64,000 nt of DNA from Mixophyes australis. Taxonomy: Eukaryota > Chordata > Amphibia > Anura > Limnodynastidae. Below the pieces are notes generated by a model. It was not told where the DNA came from. It ran no database searches and saw nothing but the letters and a program-made list of their open reading frames with translations. Shown piece after piece: positions 11,261-20,840 of the stretch. The translations under genes were made by a program, and so were the position numbers. The DNA lies in assembly GCA_036250195.1 (NCBI GenBank), contig JAVHZZ010000009.1:97904271-97968270 (forward strand), read 5' to 3'. Every line of letters starts with the position of its first letter. Within the stretch, counting starts at the first letter, position 1.

Positions 11261-13104
11261 GGCGAGGTATAGAGAGGATAGTATACCAAATACATCCATT
11301 GTCATGGATATCCATGACAATTTAATCCAACAATTCTTACTTGTGGACAACCCCTTTAATTACATTATTTGCCCCTCATAGTGTGTTGGCGGGATATTCT
11401 AGGGCCATAGCTTTTTTCTTAATTGTAGCCTCCAGTTCCAGAAGAAGAAGCGATCCTTTTGATGGACAAGCAAGCTCTGATTTAAGTATTATAATGAATG
11501 CAGCAACATATTTTATAGGAGCCACAATTAACCCAGGCAAATACCATGTTTATTACACACCAATTACTCAACCCATCCTTAGCACAAAATTGTATTGATA
11601 GAACATTCTCTTCTTTTCCTTCAGATCAAATAACTGCAGGGTTCATGGGGGAGACTACACTGGAGCAATATGCAATATGCAAGTTTGTCCAAAAGTAAAA
11701 ACTATTAAACAAAGAAGCTGCACCTCTCAAATATAGTTGCATACATTTCACAGTATTGTATCAGTGTCTCTATCACTTTAAAACTATTTTAACCTTAGCA
11801 CAGACATAATCTCATTTATTACAGTACAAGTATTAATATATGAATAATATGAATATGAAATGGTATTCATGCACTTAAAAGCTTCATTGGAACACATTAT
11901 TGAGTTACGGAATGGTTGATGCTGGCAGTGCATGCTGGGAAATGTAGCTCATGAGCAGTTGGCAGCCATACGTTTCTTAAATCTGCTTTAAAGGGAGAAC
12001 AATAAGGGATTTACCTAAGTGCAATGTACAATAGAGAGGAAAGTATAAAGCTATAGTCTATTTCCACTCTTTAAATCTGCAGCTGTAATTTTCTTAACTG
12101 GAAGTTCTCTTTGTAATATGAAGTACCCGTTATCTGCAGCCAATTAAGTAAAGCTGCGTAACAAACTACTTACAGAAGCTTCTTCATTTGTGAATCCCTA
12201 ATGACTCCATGGCTGTTTCAATGTGTCTGACTCTGAACATTTCAGACATGGCCATCCTTTCAATTAAGGATGTGTTTGTTCTACTATATGTTTGAAAATG
12301 GTTGTAGCTTATGCCTAGTGTTTAACAGGCACTAGAAATAAAATATTTTGTAAAATAAAGACTGACATTTAGCTAATGACTATGTAAAACAAAACTATTT
12401 ACTTTATATGGAGAGTTTATATTACTTTGTATTTTTATCTAATTGTTTATTGCATATTTATTGTTTATTGAATTCTGCCGTGCACATTTCAAATGTGCAA
12501 AGATTTGCATAAAAATATGCCCACTAGCACATTGGAATTTTAGATTAAAAACTGGTATACTGTTCTTCTGTTACTAAGACGTTGGTGCTATTAGTAGCTC
12601 TGACGGTGTTATTCTACAGTATGTACATTAGAAGTTAATTGAATATAGTATGATGTAACAAGTATGTGCTACAGTAGCTTGTGCAGACATTGCCTCACAG
12701 CACTGTAAACTTCCTACAAAGACTGGAGGTTCCTAATAAATGCTATCATTCTACTTAGTAAACAGCCACCATCTTCAATCCCAGTAAGTTTGGTCCTTTA
12801 TTTACGGGATAATTCCTCATATACCTAACCAGGTTCATAGCTATAAACCTAGGCAAGAAATATTTCTACCTGTTTGGCAGGTCTAAATCCTATTACTCAG
12901 GAGGTGCCTATTTAGAAAAATGAACATCAGTCAAACAAAATGACTTGGTCCATCATCGGTGGTGGCTATTACTTTAGTTGGGCATTCTTTGTCCATTCAG
13001 GCACATTTTATATGGAAACATGCATTTATGTGTGTTCAAAACCAATGTAGTTAAAGCATTAAGGCTAGGTGCCTTACCTAATCTATGTTACAGCTAACGT
13101 CCCA
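11261..13104. other. Unassigned DNA
   Basis: No exon or nameable element. The phrase GCATGCTGGGAAATGTAGCT near 11930 resembles the MITE arm at 13854-14000 but is isolated. Confidence 0.4.
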
Positions 13105-13720
13105 AACATAGACTTCTAGAACAAGTAGTAGAGGTCTTCGCCTATAACAGCCATCGTTCCAGTAGACCTAGTTTTGCTCACAGGTACTTGGATGCCCCAG
13201 GTCTTAACTCTAAATAGTGGGAACTTATATTTGGTGTCTGTAGCCCGGTGGTAGGAGGATGTCCAGAAGACAGAATAGAATCTCGTTGATGGGCGCAGCT
13301 TGGCAATCCGGTGGTAGTTTGGCAACTGGCAAAACAGATGAGGTCCGGTATACAGGCAGAGGTCAGGGCAACAGGCAGAAAGGCAAGTTCCAGTAATCAG
13401 GCAGAAGTCACAATGGTGGGCAGTCAATCAGAGTAATTGGAACACAGGCACGACCCAGAGCTGGTCAGCAATAGTGTAAATTAAGTCCTCCCTGCCTTAA
13501 ATGATACCAATCAGAAGCAGGGCTGATACCTGCACAGACTTGTCAAGAGGTTGTTTAATTAATTAATTAATCGAACGGTGTGATTGCCCGGGTGTTTAAC
13601 AGCTTTCCGGGCGTGGTTGCAGTGGAGAGGAAGTCACCCTGGCAACGACCGGAAACGCTTGGTCCGAGAGTGACACAGGAGAGCGGGCGTGCCGTCACAA
13701 GCAACGCGACAGCCCATGAC
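13105..13720 (-). other. Possible LTR-type fragment
   Basis: The section is GC-richer than its surroundings, with phrases such as GGTCAGGGCAACAGGCAGAA that look like reverse-strand gypsy-type non-coding sequence. A TTAATTAATTAATTAAT run lies at about 13556. I could not define terminal repeats or a duplication. Confidence 0.25.
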
Positions 13721-13853
13721 GATCTAACCGTGCTGCTTCCTGTTTTTTCTTACACTAGATGCAAAGCAGCTGTTGCCAATTTAGGGGTAAGTGAAAGCTC
13801 AGTTCCAGTCTTCACATAATGTAGAACTGGACTTGAAAGAAAAGGGTATATAG

Positions 13854-14000
13854 CAGTGTTGGCTAACCTGTGGCACTCCAGGTGTTGTGAAACTACAAGC
13901 CCCAGCATACTTTGCCAATATATAGCAACTTATTGCTGGAAGGGTATGCTGGGACTTGTAGTTTCATAATACCTGGAGTGCCACAGGTTAGCCAACACTC
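13854..14000. mobile_element. 147-bp palindromic hAT-type MITE
   Basis: The left arm starts CAGTGTTGGCTAACCTGTGG and the right arm ends with its reverse complement, finishing GCCAACACTC. The arms also share CTACAAGCCCCAGCAT and ATGCTGGGACTTGTAG. The 8-bp flanks are GTATATAG (13846-13853) and GTATACAG (14001-14008), 7 of 8 identical, as expected for hAT. Confidence 0.8.
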
Positions 14001-14008
14001 GTATACAG

Positions 14009-15004
14009 CATGGGATACTTGTTTTGTCATACTGATCAATGATCTATCGTGCATTGGTGTCACCATCACAGTCCTCCTCATTTGTCATCAAAAAGTGGAA
14101 CATTGTATGAGCGAATTTAACCTGCCTGTGTGTACTTACATGTACAAATGTGACACATAAAGATAATCTCAATATCCCCTTACTCAGCGCTTATGAATGC
14201 CAGCTGTATTTTAGGAGTAAAAAGGTGAATTTTGTAATTGAGTGAAATAATTTTTTTTGCTCTGTAATAAAAGCTTAATCATGAATTGTTAGTTAACAGT
14301 TAATGTTCAACCCCAGTCAAATGATGCTTTTATAATGAGTTCTCTGGGCAATCATAGCTGGGGTTTGGGAGGGACAGGTTGGGGAGGTGTAGTTTCAAAA
14401 AAGGGATATTTATGTATCCCATAATATAAAGCACTGGTTGGTAGAAATGATGAATATTTATTACCTGCTCAGAAATTATATACTGAAGTTGGATGCAGAG
14501 AAAATTGAATCCTTAGTACTGTTATAAAAGGCTAAAAATAATAATAACAATATAAAAAAGCAATGAGCATGCACTGTATTAAAACTTATTTGCAAAGGAC
14601 ATTTTGACTTTTTAAGTTTAAAATGACATTTTTACTTTTGCTACAATGTGCGTTATTATGATGGCACTATACAATTCAAAATGGATCCATAAGATTATAT
14701 ATATAAATTGCAATAAAAATGAAGACATATGTCCTTAGTAGAGGTCATCAATACTATCCAAACTAATATAAACATTCTTGTGAGTTGTGTGTGCTTTAAA
14801 ATTCAAAAGCTCTAACTTTTAAGCATTATTATAAAAGATGAGCGGCACAGATTGGGAGAAATCCAATGGATTGAAATTTTGGGGTTCTGTGTCAAACCAA
14901 GTCATGAATCAGATTTTTCGTGTCAAATTCGGATCTGAAATTGAGGCAAAATGTAATTTACATTAAAATGTAGGATCTCGCAAGTTTTTGATTGATATCT
15001 GTTA
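14009..15004. other. Unassigned, with a possible hAT-end fragment
   Basis: Nothing nameable except about 14830-14970, where GATGAGCGGCACAGATTGGG followed by TCAAATTCGGATCTGAAATT resembles the termini of the hAT family at 7090-7303 and 20540-20680. Short and decayed. Confidence 0.35.
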
Positions 15005-15235
15005 TATATATAAGCACGGTGTCTTAGTGGTTGGCACTTCTGCCGCACAGCACTGGGGTTATGAGCTTGATTCTCGACCATGGCCTTATCTGAGTAGAGT
15101 TTGTATGCTCTCCCAGTTTTTGCGTGGTGCTCCTCTCTGTCTGTGAGTGTGTATGTTAAGGAATTTAGACTGTAAGCTCCAAGTCGGCAGGGACTGATGT
15201 GAGTTCTCTGTACAGCGCTGTAGAACTAGTAGCGC
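15005..15235 (+). repeat. tRNA-type SINE, 5' portion
   Basis: The head reads TCTTAGTGGTTGGCACTTC, like an A box, and about 40 bp later GAGCTTGATTCTCGACC, like a B box, the two internal Pol III promoter elements of a tRNA-derived SINE. A GGAATTTAGACTGTAAGCTC and GTACAGCGCTG tail follows. The unit is split by the MITE at 15236-15959 and resumes at 15968 with GTGCTATATAAATAGCTGCTG and a GATGATGATGATG tail. A more decayed copy lies at 55960-56110. Confidence 0.65.
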
Positions 15236-15743
15236 CAGGACCAGATTAAGGTCCACATGGGCCTGTGGCTGAAAATGATAAAGGGCCTATTATGAGAAGC
15301 TCCGTCCCACCAGAAGTGTGGCTAGTGATATTTGAGTGTGATCAGCTGTGGGCATAGCTTGCACTTCCCTCCAGCCACTTACATCTCCCTCCCATCCTTC
15401 CTTATATAAAGAGTGCACCACTAACTGGTTCACACAGCATGTATGTAAAGTGAAGAGTGGAGATACATCCCAGCTGTCCCTTATGCCGGGACAAGCTACT
15501 GGCCAATCAAGATAGTCCCCTAAAATCAGGGCTATCCTGAGGGAATCGGAACCGTTACGAGGTAAAGGTATGTTATTTTATTGACCATTTAAGACAAAAA
15601 TACAAACAATGGTTAACTCTTTCTACTTATAAAATATTTAACAGAAACATACATGAAAATGGTCACTTCCAGGTTTTTAACATTGAACAAAGTACAGGGT
15701 GCTGACAACTTAAGGAAAAAATAATAAATAAATAAAACTTGAA

Positions 15744-15788
<45 letters not shown>

Positions 15789-15959
15789 TGTATATTGTAT
15801 ATATCTAGATTGATCCTCTATAGGTACATACGATAGACAGTGTAGGTGCCCTCACCAAAAAAAAAATATATATTTTTTTACTCCTGGCTGGCCTGGGCCC
15901 ATTTCTGTGGAGAGGCCTGGGGCTTCAGCCCCATCAGGCTCATTGTTAATCCGGCCCTG
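15236..15959. mobile_element. 724-bp hAT-type element nested in the SINE
   Basis: It starts CAGGACCAGATTAAGG and ends TTAATCCGGCCCTG, variants of the CAGGGCCGGATTAA terminus seen at 31849. Flanks are AGTAGCGC and AGTGGTGC (6 of 8). Removing it rejoins the SINE sequence GTAGAACTAGTAG(C)GC..GGTGCTATATAAATA. It carries a (TA)n tract at 15746-15785 and no coding region. Confidence 0.8.
15746..15785. repeat. (TA)n microsatellite
   Basis: Twenty uninterrupted TA dinucleotides within the hAT-type element. Confidence 0.95.
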
Positions 15960-16240
15960 AGTGGTGCTATATAAATAGCTGCTGCTGCTGATGATGATGA
16001 TATAGCCTTACGCCCCAGTTCTCAGCTGCCATTTTAGAAGTGATAGCATATTCGTAGGAAGTTGCTGCAATTCTGTGCTCAGAAAATCGCTTGTAGAGGG
16101 TTGGACAGGGTAAAAGAGATAAATATATGTATATAAATGTGGCCTGCTCCCATAGTACAACAATTGAAGGGTTTTCCACACAATACATTGCCAGAGTATT
16201 CATTTGTTGCCAAGAGCATGGCTTTCAATACCTTAAAATT

Positions 16241-16340
16241 TAGACTGTAAGCTCCATGGGGCAAAGACTGATGTAAGTGATTTCCTTGTACAGCGCTGTG
16301 GATTTAGTGGCGCTATATAAATTGCTGATGATGATGATGA
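16241..16340 (+). repeat. SINE 3' tail inside the tandem array
   Basis: TTTAGACTGTAAGCTCCATG, GTACAGCGCTGTGGATTTAG and GGCGCTATATAAATTGCTG followed by GATGATGATGATGA. Same 3' end as the SINE at 15005. It sits in the first array unit and lacks the A/B-box head. Confidence 0.7.
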
Positions 16341-16728
16341 AAGGGGATGGTGAGAGACAAAGCTATCCTGCACCCCTACTACAGCAATTGAAAGAATAGT
16401 CACACAGTACATTGCCAGAGTGTTCATCAGTTGCCAAAAGCATGGCTTTCATTTATTGCCGCTATATAAATAAATGAGAATGCTGAGAGATAAATGTGGC
16501 CTGTACCCCTACTACAACAATTGAAAGATTAGCCACACAATACGTTGAAAGAGAATTCATTGGTTGCCAAGAGCATGGCTATCAATATCTTGCCGCTATT
16601 TAAATAAATGAGGATGCTGAGAGACAAAGATGTCCTGCACCCCTACTACAACATTTGAAAGATTAGCCACACAATACATTGCCAGAATATTGATCTGTTG
16701 CCAAGAGCATGCTCTCAATACCTTGTCA

Positions 16729-16729
<1 letters not shown>

Positions 16730-16773
<44 letters not shown>
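16730..16773. repeat. (TA)n microsatellite
   Basis: Twenty-two TA dinucleotides between array units, in the position where other units read GCCGCTATATAAATAAATGA. It probably expanded from that TATA-containing word. Confidence 0.95.
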
Positions 16774-16778
<5 letters not shown>

Positions 16779-16894
16779 GGATGCTGAGAGACAAAGATGC
16801 CCTGCACCCATAGTACAACAATTTAAAGATTAGCTACACAATACATTGTCAGATTATTCATCGGTTGCCAAGAGCATGGCTTTCATTACCTTAT

Positions 16895-17070
16895 TTTACT
16901 TCTATGCTCTGTGCCATAATGCCTCCCTTCTGAATCAAACCAGGGGAATCATGTATATTTATGGGGAGGAAGAGAAAAATCATTGACCTGGAGTAAGCTT
17001 CGTCCAACCTGAGAGTAAAGGGGTCTGCCCGAGAATTACCGCGGAGGTGGTCCCTAAGACTCATGCATAT
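16895..17070 (+). repeat. Three-copy dispersed repeat, copy 1
   Basis: The phrases CCCTTCTGAATCAAACCAGG, GGGGAGGAAGAGAAAAATCATT and GTAAGCTTCGTCCAACC recur at 19085-19240 and 19632-19840 with about 20-25% divergence. Probably a retroelement fragment. The family is not recognised. Confidence 0.55.
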
Positions 17071-17224
17071 AAATATGGAATAGAGAGAAGAAGAAAAACC
17101 CAGCGCTGTCCTAAGTATGTATGTGTAGATGTACAGGTGGTGCTGCCTATGGGGATAAGATAGTATCCCTATCTTAAATAAAGATTGTATGTATTGCCCC
17201 TTGGCACTCCACAATTTGCATGTA

Positions 17225-18615
17225 ATACAATATAATTCCAATATAGAAATAATAAAATAGCATTTATTGACAAAATGTTAAACAATGGTCCTGGCCAGAA
17301 CGCAAAAATAAATATATTCTGCTTTCATTCAGATATTTGTATCACCTTTTATTTAATTTGTCCTAAGCCATTAGGTCCATGTCAACTATACAAGGTGATT
17401 AAGGTGATCATCTTGAATTAATGTTATTTGCATATAAATAGTCACGCCAATAGTCCAAAGACTTGCAAGTCATCCAATGTTTACATTAGTGTGACCATAT
17501 AGTTTGTGCAGGTAATCTAAATGGGTTGCGACTTACTAATTGCTGCAGATCGATGTCAGGGTCATTGGTCTCAATTCAGACATTGATTTAGGAAGTTTGC
17601 TTACAAATTGAATATTTTTCTTTTGACGCATTAACAATTAGAAAAATAAGACACTGAGAAGGAATAGCACCAGATATTTTTCTGTGTGTTCAAGCAATCT
17701 GTCTCAAAACATGAAGCATTTACATTGAGTATAAATCGCACTAAACTTCTGTACAAATTGTCACCTCTGTATTTATAATTTGAACCAGTGACTGATTGCA
17801 GCATGTGATTATTCACAGTATGTGCACATTGTTATGAATTACACTTTAGAGACGGAATTAAACCAATGAATGGATAATCTGACGGCACCTCCTACCTCCA
17901 AGCAGGAGCCAATTAAAGACTGCGGGGAGGGGGATTTAAACCTGTATGCCGCCGAGAGAATCATATTGATTTTTTTCCCTGAAGAAGCCTTATTCAATGA
18001 GGTGAAATGGGTTGGTGCAATTTGCACAGACTTATCACCTGACACGGATTGCGAGGACAGAAGGAGCTTCTGTCCACAGACTGTTTACAGACTTTATAAT
18101 ACGGAGCTGCAGTCTTTTACTATCCGACACGTGCCGGGAACATCAATCAGCTTACAACAGTGACTTCACTGCGCATGCACAGCCCTCGATGAACTCCGAA
18201 TCTTCCCAAAACTCCAGGACACCTAAGCTCGACGCTCTCCGCTAGGAAGGGGAGGTAGTAGGAACAATTCAGGAGGGAAGTGAAATGGGACATCAATCTG
18301 CTGCAATTAGTAAGCCGCAACCTATTAAGATTACCTGCACAAACTATATGGTCACACTAATGTAAACATTGGATGACTTGCAAGTCTTTGGACTATTAGA
18401 GTGACTATTTTTTGCAAATAACATCAATCAAGATGATCACTTTAATCACCTTGTATAGTTTACCTGGACCTAATGACTTAGGAGAAATAAAATAAAAGGT
18501 GATTCAAATATCTGAATGAAAGCAGATTATATCGATGTTTGTGTTCTGGCTAGAACCACTGTTTAACATTTTGTCAATAAATGCTATTTTATTGCTTCTA
18601 TATTGGAATTATATT
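17225..18615. mobile_element. Element with ~330-bp terminal inverted repeats
   Basis: The left arm (17225-17555) and right arm (18285-18615) are reverse complements over about 330 bp with modest divergence. For example AATAAAATAGCATTTATTGA at the left matches TCAATAAATGCTATTTTATT at the right, and GACTTGCAAGTCATCCAATG matches CATTGGATGACTTGCAAGTC. The 730-bp centre has no long frame, but it contains a hammerhead-like CTGAAGA..GAAA core at 17979-18007. Possible origins are a head-to-head pair of Penelope-type copies, or a long-TIR DNA element. I cannot decide from sequence alone. Confidence 0.6.
17979..18007 (+). ncRNA. Candidate degenerate hammerhead ribozyme core
   Basis: CTGAAGA is followed by a short possible stem (GCCT with AGGT) and then GAAA, the order of the conserved hammerhead core CUGANGA-stem II-GAAA. 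Hammerhead motifs are a known part of Penelope-like elements in amphibians and other animals. Stem II needs a bulged A, and I could not lay out stems I and III convincingly. It may be a decayed motif or a chance match. Confidence 0.25.
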
Positions 18616-19084
18616 ATAAATATGGAATGTATATAAATTATATTTATATGTTCTATTAGTGACATGTAAGAAATATGTAAAAGTACAGATAGGCCAATAG
18701 TCACCCTTCCCACACATGCAAGTATGTATAATACTAAGATTGATGCAGATTTGGTTGCAAAAAACATGTCTTGACAATGCAATTGAAAGTCCACATTCTG
18801 ACAGGACAGGTTTTTGGACCTTGCAAATAATACATGTAAAGATGGAGATATGATGCTTGATGATTTATGCTATGTGGTGGAGTTAGAGAACCGTAAAGTA
18901 TGGTTAAATATTTTTTTAATTGAATTGGAGAAAACAAATGCACAGTGGCAGATTTACAAAATCCTTCATCAAGACAACAGTGGACAGCTACGGACAGCGG
19001 CATTAGTAGACATTTAAAAGATGATGAGAGGGCACCATGATAAATGGTGCAAATAAAGATGGCATTGTCATTGGAGTGAGGTAC

Positions 19085-19240
19085 ATCTGTGCCATTATGC
19101 TCCCCTTCTGAATTAAACCAGGGGGAATCATAACCATTAACGTGGGAGGAAGGGCGGAAAAATAATTGGCCCGGTGTAAGCTTCATCCAACTCACTCTGA
19201 CACTAGGGCAACGTTGACGCCTCATTGTGCCGCAGCATCC
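19085..19240 (+). repeat. Three-copy dispersed repeat, copy 2
   Basis: CCCTTCTGAATTAAACCAGG, GTGGGAGGAAGGGCGGAAAA and TGTAAGCTTCATCCAAC align with copies at 16895 and 19632. Confidence 0.5.
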
Positions 19241-19349
19241 CGGCTAGTGACAGGTAGTCGAGGTGAGCAAATGTAATTAAATTAACAGGTAGAGGTCATT
19301 GGATGGACACTGGTATGAATGAATAGAGTTACACATTTTGGAAAGTAAA

Positions 19350-19450
19350 TAGACAAAGGTGTACTGCACAAATACTACAAAAATTCAAAGATTAGGCACA
19401 CTATACTTTGCCAGAGAATTCATTGGTAGCCAAGAGCAGGGCTTTTTTTT
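19350..19450 (+). repeat. Single diverged unit of the ~130-bp array
   Basis: AGACAAAGGTGTACTGCACA, CAAAGATTAGGCACACTATA and TTGGTAGCCAAGAGCAGGGC correspond to the array units at 16080-16890. Confidence 0.55.
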
Positions 19451-19469
19451 ACCTGGTTTTCCTTATAGC

Positions 19470-19610
19470 ATCATTGTCAGCTATTTATATAGCGCCTCTA
19501 ATTCCGCAGTGCTGTACAGAGAACTCAATCACTTTACTCCCTGCCCCTTTGGAGCTTACAGTCTAAATTCCCTAACATAGACACACACACAGACCAAGAG
19601 AGACTGATGG
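19470..19610 (-). repeat. SINE 3' tail, reverse strand
   Basis: The plus strand shows GCTATTTATATAGCGCCTCT, CAGTGCTGTACAGAGAACTC and GAGCTTACAGTCTAAATTCC followed by an ACACACACA run. These are reverse complements of the tail words of the SINE at 15005. Confidence 0.6.
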
Positions 19611-19631
19611 CAATATAATTGCATTCTTATA

Positions 19632-19840
19632 TGCTCTGTGCCGTAACGCTGCCCTTCTGAAATAAACCAGGGGAGTCGTCACCATTTATGTGGGAGAGAG
19701 CGGAAAAATCATTGCCCCGGGGTAAGCTTCGTCCAGCCCCGGGGTAAAGGGGACTGTCTGAGACTTGTAGCAGAGGCGATCCCCAAGAAGTGGTGTACTC
19801 ACTGTGATGCCAGGGCTGCTTCACGGCTGGGAACAGACAG
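19632..19840 (+). repeat. Three-copy dispersed repeat, copy 3
   Basis: CTGCCCTTCTGAAATAAACC, TGGGAGAGAGCGGAAAAATC and GGTAAGCTTCGTCCAGCC match copies 1 and 2. This copy continues into AGGGGACTGTCTGAGACTTG as in copy 1. Confidence 0.5.
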
Positions 19841-20539
19841 CCAGGCTGCGTGGCTTTTTTTAAATTCAATTATTTCAGCATACTGAATGGAGGTGGGGGT
19901 TGTGCTCTTGGCCCCATTTCTCCAATCTCCCTGCTACTGGTTCCTGCACATAAGCTTTTACTACGTTGAGTTAAGTCATAGGGGCATCTGAGTACCTGTG
20001 AGTGCGTCCAACTCTCCAAGAAGGGCGGTTTCTATAAGTTAAGACCTCTCCTGCTAGTTCTAAAGATTATGACAGTTAATAGGAATCCGTAACATTGTAA
20101 AGGATTCTATCCTGGGACCAGTGATATAATGGCAGTCTGACCTTCCACTGTTTGGTTTTGCTATTAGTTGTTAGCTGACTCGCCCTGCTCTCTCCGCTGC
20201 CATTTTTGTTTAAACAAGAACTGACCTTTTGCCAAATTTACATTGGTGTTCATGTGGTTATGTATTTATTCAATTACACTAATAGTAAGTCTGAACATGC
20301 AAAGGAGGTTTGTGTGCAATGAAAGGGAGATATCAACACAATTCAGTGTATTCTTGTTTGAATTGAATCAGAGAAAGGAAATGCAATGATGGCAAAATTA
20401 TAAAATTCTTTATTAAGACAAATTGGGACCGTTGTGGATCATTAGAAAATGAAAATGGAAATGAATGTTAATGCTATAAATGGTAATATAGGAGCAAAAA
20501 CAACTCAAAATGACATTATTTTACCTATTTTTCACAATT
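19841..20539. other. Unassigned spacer
   Basis: No nameable element. Local phrases near 20350-20430 look like decayed duplicates of 18900-18990 (AATTGAATTGGAGAAAACAAATG-type), hinting at an old shared repeat. Confidence 0.35.
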
Positions 20540-20680
20540 TTGATTTAAATCCAGATCCAAAACCAAAACCTTTCATGTACGTTCAACAAAACTGGTAGCA
20601 AAGCCGAAACACGAAGTTGGGTTAGAACAGACACCAATTTCAAAACCAAAACACGAGGGTAAGTGTACATATATATATAT
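20540..20680 (+). mobile_element. Probable 5' flank of hAT element B
   Basis: TTAAATCCAGATCCAAAACC followed by AAAACACGAGGGTAAGTG lies about 170-300 bp upstream of the hAT B start codon. It resembles, in inverted orientation, the flank at 7090-7303 of hAT derivative A. I could not fix the exact terminus. Confidence 0.4.
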
Positions 20681-20840
20681 TTAAGAACCAATTGTCTAAA
20701 TGTGAATTCTATTGTGGAGCAGTGTCAAAAGAATTGCATTCTAACATACCCTCCTTTCCCTATCTTATTGGACATTCATTTGGTGTGGTTGCAGCTTCAA
20801 GCAGCTCCAACTTAAATTAGGTTAGCGCCTCTTGTCATCA

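Larger units (their letters stand above)
16080..16890 (+). repeat. ~130-bp tandem array, five degenerate units
   Basis: Units near 16139, 16367, 16500, 16633 and 16799 share CCTGCACCCCTACTACAACA, TTGAAAGATTAGCCACACAA, TACATTGCCAGA and GTTGCCAAGAGCATGGC. Spacing of the cleaner units is about 132-136 bp. Unit 1 is stretched by a SINE tail (16241-16340) and the interval between units 4 and 5 by a (TA)n run. A lone diverged unit lies at 19350-19445. Confidence 0.8.

Noticed and set aside
16630..16833. Frames with alternating Ile-Tyr runs
   Set aside because: These are translations of the (TA)n microsatellite.
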